A stretch of DNA of 64,000 bases from the NCBI GenBank assembly GCA_020631735.1, contig CM036223.1, positions 9,896,191-9,960,190 of the forward strand, written 5' to 3'. Position 1 is the first letter of the stretch, and each line of letters starts with the position of its first letter. This document shows, one piece after another, positions 56,459 through 64,000 of the stretch. Below the pieces are notes generated by a model, which was not told the DNA's origin, made no database searches, and saw only the letters and a list, made by a program, of their open reading frames with translations. A program made the translations under genes and the position numbers. The stretch comes from Saccharum officinarum. Lineage: Eukaryota > Streptophyta > Magnoliopsida > Poales > Poaceae.

Positions 56459-58021
56459 GGAAAGCCGAAATACCATTGCAGAGGAGCTGTCAAGCTGAGC
56501 AAGAATGGCAGTGCTTGCAAAGTTGGAATGACAAAGGTATATCCTCTCTCTTGACTATTTCTTCTCAGAAATCGATTCGGCGTCAACAGGGTTGTTTGTG
56601 CCTTTTTTCCACACGGACGCTTGAAAAAGCCAGAGCTATTTATTGTATGATAAGGACAAAACATGAAATATTGTATGTACTCTACGACTTCAGTCAACGC
56701 TCAACGAAATCCCATACAGGGACATGCAAAGTCTTAGCCTACCATTGCTCCAAAAACTCCACGATGTGCTACAGATACTTACGGGGAATAAATCATCTAT
56801 TGTATTTATATATAAAAACTAGCAAATATATTTGAATGTTGCAAAACAAAACTTTTTAAAAATTTATTATTATATAAACCACTTTTGTCAAAAAACAACC
56901 ATAAATTATTGAATTGATTTTAATGTAAAAGGGGCTATATAGTTCGTAATCAAGATTCATCGTGGATCCATGACATAGAGTTTTATAGGTTGGTATTAAC
57001 TAAAATCGAAGCATTATTATAATATATCATTATTTAGTTGATGCATTATTTTAGAGAACGACCACTGAAAGGAATTATGAACCTCATTATTATTTTGTTT
57101 GCTTGCCTTCATCTCTCTAGGTCCCACACCTCAGTTAGGAGCAGACTTCATCTCAGGCATCCTTCTCATACACACGCCTAGCCCAAGTTGTTCCCTTATG
57201 TCTAGCCCGATCGCCTCCTTCTACCCCCCTCCCCCCGAGCTCCCTGCCTCTCTTTCCCCTGATCTCCCTTTTTTTGAGCTCGCTCGCCATGAGTCCTCTC
57301 TTATTCCTGCTACTCCCTCTTAAGTCATCGCGCGTGATCGTGAGATGCCACAAGCAAATGGCCATAGCTACCATGGGTTGCTTGTAATAAGCGGTGTGGT
57401 TTGGTCATGCGGTCGTCGGTGTCAGGGCACACGGAGGCGAGGCTAGGTGTGGTTGGGCACAAAGGTGAAGTCAGGGGGGCCAATAGCGCACATGGAGGCT
57501 AGGCCATTAGGGCGCGGGCTAGAGGGAATCCATCGTCCATGGAGGTGGTTGCATCTTGTTCTCGACAAAGATGTATGTCGGCCGTGAATGGGAGCTCCAG
57601 CACCAACAACAATAGGGGTCAAGATCTAGCACCATCAGTCCAACATCTGTAGGACTAGGATCCGTTGCTCTTATTTTACTTCAGAAGGTTGGATCCCACA
57701 TGATAGAACCGCGGGAGGAGGCCAGAGGTTTGGCGGTTAGGAGAACCTGGCAACAATTGGATCAGAGATCGGATTTTTACAGAGATGGTGGAAATTTGGG
57801 ATCTTGACCAGAGTTCCTTTGGTGAAGATTTTCTTTTTTATAAGCCTTGCCACATGGTTTGGAGAACCGAGGAAAATGCCATTGAAAACACATCATATCA
57901 TACTGGAGCAGACTCGGTCGAGAGACATATGTAGTGGACTGAGTCTAGGTGGGGCCAAGTGATACGGGTGGCAAAAAAAAATCATAGCAGAAATTTTGGC
58001 TCTTTAGGTATAGTTCGTATT
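56459..58021. other. Spacer, no gene seen
   Basis: Mixed AT-rich and gene-like DNA (57080-57800) without recognisable protein motifs on either strand. Confidence 0.45.
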
Positions 58022-58029
58022 ATTATCAC

Positions 58030-58196
58030 CAGTGGCGGATGCAGGATGAGAGTCAAAGGGGGGGCTAAAACAATGGAGATGTTGATTTGCATGAATATTT
58101 AACGGTGATTTAAGGTTTTTCTACAATGTTTTTAGTGGTAAATCCAGTCATTAGGGGGGCTGGAGCCCACCCAGCCCTCCTGTAGATCCGCCGCTG
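58030..58196. mobile_element. hAT MITE with 8-bp TSD
   Basis: Ends CAGTGGCGGATGCAGGA and TGTAGATCCGCCGCTG are inverted. ATTATCAC flanks both sides exactly (58022-58029, 58197-58204). 167 bp, non-coding. Confidence 0.93.
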
Positions 58197-58374
58197 ATTA
58201 TCACTAGCATTAAAGAATATTAGGCATATGTGTACTATTTCAATTCGATCACGTATTATTCGCGAAAAAGTAGGAGTATGTGTATGCATTTAGGAGCGAG
58301 ACAATTATTGCCGCCTAACATTAGGCAAAAAGAAAAGGGAGAAAAAGAAAGTCATAGCCAAGCACTCACACCGT

Positions 58375-58617
58375 AGTTCACAAAAGATGCAATTCTCATT
58401 TTTGAGAAGTCAAACAGTTTAAATTTTGATTAAAGTTATACAAAAATACTACTAACATGATATGAAATAAAGACTGTTAGATTAGTTATAGAATATATTT
58501 TCATAATAAATTTATTTGAGACATAAATGCTAACACTATTTATTAAAACTTGGTTAAAGTTAAGCTAGGTTGACCAGTACGGGTCCCATAGATATACTCT
58601 TTCATGGACAGAGGGAT
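58375..58617. mobile_element. Degenerate mariner/Stowaway-type MITE
   Basis: The right end has GGACAGAGGGATTAG and the AT-rich body resembles that of 25834-26138. The left end is eroded. Confidence 0.4.
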
Positions 58618-58907
58618 TAGAAAGACAACGATGAGACGTCAACAACATGACACTTGTCTATGAACAATGTCACTCTACTCATACTGTTTGGGTCAAACTT
58701 AAGCGCAGCTTTCACAGATTTTGAAATGGCTACAGATCAATATAATCAATAATTTCTGAACGATAATATTCAAAACTAGATATCTCAAAGATATAGCCCT
58801 CAGTGAAACGAGAAAATTCCTTAGGTAGCGTTTAGTTGGAAGACAAGGTGGAGTGGGATGGTCCTGTCTGGGGTTTCTGGAATGGGATGGACCTATTTTC
58901 CGTTTGG

Positions 58908-59177
58908 CTACAAGAGCCTCGGTAGCACCTCGGGTCCTGGGTTCGATTCCCCATGGGAGCGAATTTACCAGGATTTAATGGTGTTGTACGTGCTTTCAGT
59001 GGTGGGTGACATTTCCATCGACAGCGAGGCGTCTATGATGACTTTGTCAATATCAAGGATTTACCGGCCCAGTCTTCGAAGATGCTCATAGTAGTAGGGT
59101 TTGTGTGTGTGCGTCCATAGAGGTGAGTGTGCGTGCGCTTTGAGTGTTTGTATTGTACTGTGTAATTGCAAAAAAAA
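58908..59177 (+). mobile_element. tRNA-derived SINE, fuller copy
   Basis: Contains the B box GGGTTCGATTCC near 58942-58953, a TTTACCAGGATTTAATGG body, the shared 3' half (GAGGCGTCTATGATGAC...) and the end GTACTGTGTAATTGC plus A tail. Inserted in an older MITE-like sequence, pieces of which (GGGATGGACCTATTTT, TGGATCGACCTGTTTT) lie on both sides. Confidence 0.8.
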
Positions 59178-59635
59178 GAGACTGGATCGACCTGTTTTAT
59201 GTTTGGTGCAGAGATAGAGACAGATGAGGTAACATACTACTGTTACTCTGGGTCCCACTTGTCAGCCAAACATCCTATTTCCTTCCTTCTTCCCTTTTCT
59301 TTTTCTTCACTCCTAGATAGCAATGGCCCTTATAAATAAATAAAACCAGGTACACCACGCAAAGCCCAACAGGCCCATCATCGGTCCACCTACAAGAAGA
59401 TCCAAACGCTTCAATCCTTTTCTTCTCCTCCACTTCCACTTGGTAGATCCTTTGGTTAGGTGATTACATGTAGATCCCTTATGACGAATCAACAAATGCT
59501 TAGTTGATTACACTACATGTGCAAACAATGCAATAGTTCAGGCAAACCAATCATGCAACATGGTTTTTGCTTCGTAGGTTCTCCAGCCGAGTTGCAATGT
59601 ATCCCCTCTCATCAATATGTAGATATATAAAATGG

Positions 59636-60640
59636 AAGGCCTAGTGCCCGGACGTCCAGAAGGACGATACGTCCAGACGCAGCTCCCGCGCGTTATCCCG
59701 CACTGTATCCCACGACCTGAGTCCGCATCCTATATAGCTTCAGTGCCCCGCGTTCGCATGCTGCACTCACGCCCATCCCGCACTCCAGCAGTCCATCCCA
59801 CACCTCGTGCCCATCCCTAGACCCCAAGTGGGTCCCAATCACCTACCCCGTTTGCGGATGCGTGCTGCAGAGGCATCTACCGGCCTCAGGTGCCCGCACG
59901 GTGACCCACGGCAACGCCCCCAGCAGCAAGGCGGTTGCGGCAGATGAAACATGTGCTTTCCCAAGTCTACTTTTAAAACATTCAGATAAACACACTCACA
60001 ACATACGTTTGAAACAGATAAATCACTTGAAATATTCGTGTATACTCATAGTAACATATGTAACACCGAGATCTACTTTTGCAACATCCAGATAAAACAC
60101 TTGCAACATGAGTCTGAAACATGTGAAACACTTGAAACATACGCTTAAAACATGCGTATAGAGCCATAGTAACATATGCAACATCCAGATGAAACACTTG
60201 AAACATATATCTGAAACACTTGAAACATAGACTCGCAACATATGCAACATCTATAATCTATTTGCAACATTCAGATGAAACTCTTAAAACATAAGTCTGA
60301 AACGCCTAAAACCCTTGAAACACAGCGTCACTGCGGGCACTGCCTACCTGGTGGAGAACTCCGGTACCCAGCAAGCTCGGGTCTGAGGGATGTCGAAAGC
60401 AACCGGTCCAGCGTACACCCCAGGCACAGCGCAAAGACCTCCCCTTCCTGCCGACAAGCGCGCTGGATGGGGGCGCAGGTGCAGGCCTTCCCTGCCTCTC
60501 CTTATGCGACGTGCGAGAAGTGGATGGGGGCATGGCGTGGGGTGTAATTGCGGTGCCTCAAGGAGAGAGAGCGGATAAAAGAGCCTCATGGGCATCGGGC
60601 CATCCAGACAGATGGACGTCCTAAGCATTTCCGAGTGTGC
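59636..60640. mobile_element. Element with GGACGTCC ends and GAAACA repeats
   Basis: GCCCGGACGTCCAGAAGGAC near 59647 is echoed inverted by CAGACAGATGGACGTCC near 60606-60622. Between them is a GC-rich part (59690-59940), an array of GCAACAT and TTGAAACA motifs (59945-60325), then another GC-rich part. The short ORFs are unremarkable. The class is unknown; MULE-like is possible. Confidence 0.4.
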
Positions 60641-61584
60641 TATATTTTTTTTGTATATTATTTATTCACTGCAGTTGAATAAAATGATTTTTTAGGAGAA
60701 TGAATAAAATGATTTTAAACCCTCTTTTCACGTTGTTGTTGTATTATTGCGTAGCTTTAATGGTTTGTTATGCATTGTTTATGTTTATATTTTATTCTAC
60801 AAATTTAATTTGTTTTCTTGTGCTCGTCCTTGTAGTGAAACAAAAATGCACTTGTATATAGTGAAACAAAAACATGATTGAACCAACCAACAGACCACAC
60901 GAACCAAACTTTGTTTGGTTACAAGAAAACCATGATATAGTACGTGAACCAACAGTTTCGTCCTATGACCCATGTCACACACACACACACTCAAATAAGG
61001 CTCTGTCTGGAATATGAAATTATGTGAGGCAAAAAACTCTAGTACATAATTAATATGCTGTTGAAACTCTATGTTATTTTTCAGCATCTTAATGATCTTA
61101 AACGAAAAAACTCAAAACTATAAAGTTCAGATCTTATTGAAAGCTACAACTTTCTTATAAAAGGTATCTTCATTTGACACCATACAGGACAGATATAATT
61201 TTTCTAAGAAGACAAACACTCGCACACAATTAATATGCTGTTGAAATTTTATATTATTATTTTTATCATCTTACTGACCTCAAATGAAAAAAACTCAAAA
61301 TTAGAAAGTTGTATATCTCATCAACGGCTACAACTTTCATATAAAAATCATCTTCATCCAAAATTACCTAAAAGGGATACAATTTTTCTAATATTGAACC
61401 TTGCTGCGTCAGTCTAGTTGACACGGCGCTAAAGTGCTGCCGCGCGCAACAGGAGTGACATGGCAAGGATTTTCACCTGGAAATTGTTGTCTACGGTAGC
61501 AAATCATACCACGGCGATGCATGTGGCATGACAATGTGTTTTTGTCGCGCCATGCGCGTTGGCGTGGCCAAAAGGATTTGGTAG
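60641..61584. other. AT-rich spacer, no gene seen
   Basis: Two similar blocks near 61040-61200 and 61220-61390 share AATTAATATGCTGTTGAAA and CTACAACTTTC, a weak old duplication of about 180 bp. Confidence 0.5.
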
Positions 61585-61882
61585 TGTTTAAATTCAGGGG
61601 CTAAAGTTTAAGGATGTCACATCGGGTGCCTCATTGGAGATAGTAATTATAAAACAAATTACATTTATTAAGCCTAATTAAGCTGGCATTAGTGCATGTT
61701 TACTATAGCTTTATTGTATCCCCACATTGTCACATCATGGACTAATTAGACTTAATTAATTAGTCTCGTAAATTAGTCGCAATCTGTGCAATTAGTTATT
61801 TTTTAGTCTATATTTAATACTTCATATATGTGTCCAAATATCTGATGTGATAGAGACTAAACTTTGGAGGAGGAACTAAACA
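61585..61882. mobile_element. Common grass MITE (298 bp)
   Basis: TGTTTAAATTCAGGGGCTAA at the left and CTTTGGAGGAGGAACTAAACA at the right are imperfect inverted repeats with shared TGTTTA and AAAGTTTA. The inside has TTAATTAGTCTCGTAAATTA and a CAATTAGTTATTTTTTAG block frequent in grass MITEs. Confidence 0.75.
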
Positions 61883-62073
61883 AGGCAGGTGGTTGTGATT
61901 ATTTAAAAAAAGGATTTGAAAAGGGATTAAAAAAAATTCCCTATGGTTCGCTTGAGAGATATTCTTTTGGCAACGATTCCGCTGAAGCACACCAGAATTT
62001 AAGCTGGGATACACTATTTGATATTGTAGTTGGCATTGCACGAGATAGGTACACAGTAGGCACTACCACATAG
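61883..62073 (+). pseudogene. Receptor-like kinase fragment
   Basis: The reading frame gives IPYGSLERYSFGN and LSWDTLFDIVVGIARD, which resemble the NGSLxxxLFG...LSWxxRxxIxxGIARGL segment of cysteine-rich or lectin receptor kinases before the HRD loop. The match stops at IAR and a stop follows. No neighbouring exon is found, so it is an isolated relic. The call rests on a short segment. Confidence 0.4.
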
Positions 62074-62127
62074 CCCCTGAAGTATTCAGCAGAAGCTACA
62101 TAGCCCCTGAAGTATTCAGCAGAAGCT
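62068..62127. repeat. 30-bp tandem duplication
   Basis: Two perfect units, each containing CATAGCCCCTGAAGTATTCA and AGCAGAAGCTAC-like ends. Confidence 0.93.
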
Positions 62128-63283
62128 ACGGAGCAGTGAACAACAAGTCTGATGTGGAAGGCGGTTGGTGGAAGGCACATATACTTTCAGTATATTGTAA
62201 ATATGTCCATTATTTAATATGCACTAAAGAGTTGCATAGACTTGCGACTTGTATTAGAGCATCTCTAATAGATTACTTTGTAGAAAATGGGTGCTAGCTG
62301 CAACCTTAGTGCATAATAAGACCTACTCTTGCTACTAGTAAATGATTCCTACTTATAACATACTTATGATCTGCAAAAGGTAAATATTGAAGGCATAAAG
62401 TGGTTGTTAAAAAGCTGTTTTGCGTTCTTGAAACTAAGTATCCTAGTTTGTTACTCGTTGCTCAGATTCAATCTAGGAAAATTCATATGAAAATAACAAG
62501 ATTCATGTGCATGCGGACCAGAAGACAAAATTCTTGTGATTTTGTATTCTATAAGTGCATACGCACCTAAAATTTATTTTTTATGTAACTTTTTTGGAAA
62601 ATAATTTTGTATTTTTAAATTTGCAGCAATGTACGCTTATAGATGCACTATGGGCCTATCACTTTCATGTAAATTTTTAGAAAACAATTTTGCATCTAAA
62701 ATTTTATGATGTTGAACATTTATAAACAGAGACGGAGCTTCCAATATGACAAGGTGAGGTAGCTGCCCCACTTACCGCCGCCGTGGAGAGCCTCCGCCTC
62801 CCTCCTCCTTCCTTCTGGTCCTCACAAGACTCTAGTTTGCTAACTGCCAGCGCAAGGAAGAAGATGACCAAGAGTTGAAGATGAAGTGGACAAGAGCGTT
62901 GAGCATTGCAGCTTCCTGCTGAGGTCCAAGAGGCAAGAGGCGGCGTGTCATCTCCCCTGGCGGCGGTGCCAGGAGACGGCAGCAGCGGTGCCTGCTTCCT
63001 ACGCGACGGTGGTGGTGCTGGCTTCCTGTAGCAGCAAGCCTAGCAGCAGGGGCACCAGGTCCCGGAGGTGGCCTAGGTAATAGAGTCTCCACGATTCTTA
63101 AGCGAGATTATTCTTGAGCAGCACGCTCTTTGTATTGCTAGACATGCTTTTGTCATTATGGCTAGACCATGTCATTTTCCATTGCTAGACATGTTTTTGT
63201 CATTATTATTTGTTCTATTTGAATGGAAAGGTTATTCCTATCCTGATTTACGTGGTTTCTGACTTATTTGAGATGTATATATT
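62128..63283. other. Spacer, no gene called
   Basis: AT-rich to 62750. A GC-rich block at 62770-63080 has an ORF on each strand without motifs. A GTAGCTGCCCCACTTACC segment near 62760 looks MITE-like but has no partner. Confidence 0.4.
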
Positions 63284-63297
63284 ATTATATAAGCTAT

Positions 63298-63494
63298 GCT
63301 GATGAGCTTGTAGCTCAGTGGTACGACTTCCAGCAAAAGAGCCACCCACCCAGGGTTAATATCCTGGGTGCTGCACAATAAAAATCCCCTCGCTGGCGAA
63401 GCCAGGGTTCGGGGGTTTTTCCGTAGCCGAAAGTTGTGGCTTTCCTCTTAATAAAAAACAGGTGAGGCCGTTCCCCCTGGTCGTGTTTTTTTTT
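63298..63494 (+). mobile_element. tRNA-derived SINE with 14-bp TSD
   Basis: The head has TTGTAGCTCAGTGGTACGAC (A box) and a weak B box near AGGGTTAATATCCTGG. The body carries GGCGAAGCCAGGGTTCGGGG. The tail is a T run. ATTATATAAGCTAT (63284-63297) and ATTATATGAGCTAT (63495-63508) are the target duplication with one mismatch. The ORF overlapping it is not a gene. Confidence 0.88.
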
Positions 63495-63699
63495 ATTATA
63501 TGAGCTATAGTGTTTTTAGCAAATATACATGATTTTGTAATGGTTTTCGACAAAGACATCTTTTTTTAGTGGTTTTTGGCAAAAGCAACATTTTTATAGT
63601 GTCCAATAGCAAATTTTGCCTCCATTCTAGCATAGACACTGTAGGTGTTAATCATTGCCTGTAGTATCCAATATTTCAGATGTTAATCATTGCTTGCAA

Positions 63700-64000
63700 T
63701 ATTCAAAAACAAAAGGTTAGCAACATACTGAAACCTCATGTAACATCTAAAAAGTATTTTGCAACATCTTAAATCAACAATTGCAACATCTTAAATCGAC
63801 TATTACAACATTCAAAAAAACATGTTGCAACATCTCAAATCGATGGTTGCAACATCCAAAAAAAATATGTTGCAACATCTTAAATCGATAGTTGCAACAT
63901 CATAAATCGCCTATTGCAACATCTAGAAAAAGATGTTGCAACATCTCAAATCAACTGTTGCAACATCTCAAATCAATTGTTGCAACACCGCAAAAATCCA
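63700..64000. repeat. GCAACATC short tandem array, runs off the window
   Basis: At least ten copies of TTGCAACATCTnAAATCnA at intervals of about 25-32 bp, some alternating with AAAAAACATG spacers. The array continues past the window end. Confidence 0.88.

Noticed and set aside
63298..63370. tRNA gene
   Set aside because: tRNA-like head of a SINE with degraded B box and 14-bp TSD.
63700..64000. CRISPR-like array
   Set aside because: Units are short, degenerate and without unique spacers; eukaryotic context.

Overview
The window looks like a chromosome segment of a grass (Poaceae), probably from the panicoid/Andropogoneae group. Evidence: plant-type spliced genes with GT-AG introns, GC-rich gene starts beside AT-rich intergenic DNA, and dense grass-type repeats (Copia and Gypsy LTR elements, Stowaway/Tourist/hAT MITEs, tRNA-derived SINEs, an RTE LINE and Helitron termini). 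The species is an inference. There is no operon, CRISPR array, rRNA or functional tRNA.

Region by region. 1-1838: decayed Copia 3' end with its 3' LTR (+). 1839-3900: intergenic, with two long (TA)n tracts. 3901-24974 (-): a WNK-type protein kinase, present as two overlapping pieces on either side of a run of exactly 100 N (14324-14423). About 10.03 kb before the gap (4291-14323) reappears after it (14424-24459), including the same MITEs and the same 5.44-kb Copia insertion with the same target-site duplication. The left piece has exons 3-9 and the right piece has exons 1-8 plus part of exon 9. This is best read as two unmerged overlapping contigs of one gene, not a tandem gene pair. 25-42 kb: transposon-rich spacer with MITEs, SINEs, a 2.34-kb solo LTR with intact TSD, Helitron termini, a probable gene-capturing Helitron (31.97-35.76 kb), an hAT element nested in a SINE target duplication and an RTE LINE.

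42698-44443 (-): a CDKA-like gene in seven exons that has lost the ATP-binding Lys (Arg) and the DFG Asp (Asn), so it is a probable pseudokinase. A SINE with an 18-bp TSD sits just upstream. 46710-49562 (-): a complete 14-exon DUF707 gene encoding 401 aa with an N-terminal membrane anchor. 51-57 kb: another Helitron end, a (TA)n-embedded short element, and two adjacent elements with related ends (52.74-56.29 kb) that enclose gene-like GC-rich DNA. The first encloses a CASP-like (CASPL) pseudogene. 57-64 kb: MITEs, two more SINEs, a receptor-kinase-like fragment and arrays of short GCAACATC/GAAACA repeats.

No pathway links the three intact genes (WNK, CDK-like, DUF707). They are separate eukaryotic loci sharing one strand. 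The main points are the assembly redundancy, the insertion of a whole retrotransposon into an intron that was only about 71 nt long, the CDK-like pseudokinase and the gene-capturing elements. All calls come from reading the sequence; no database search or alignment software was used.
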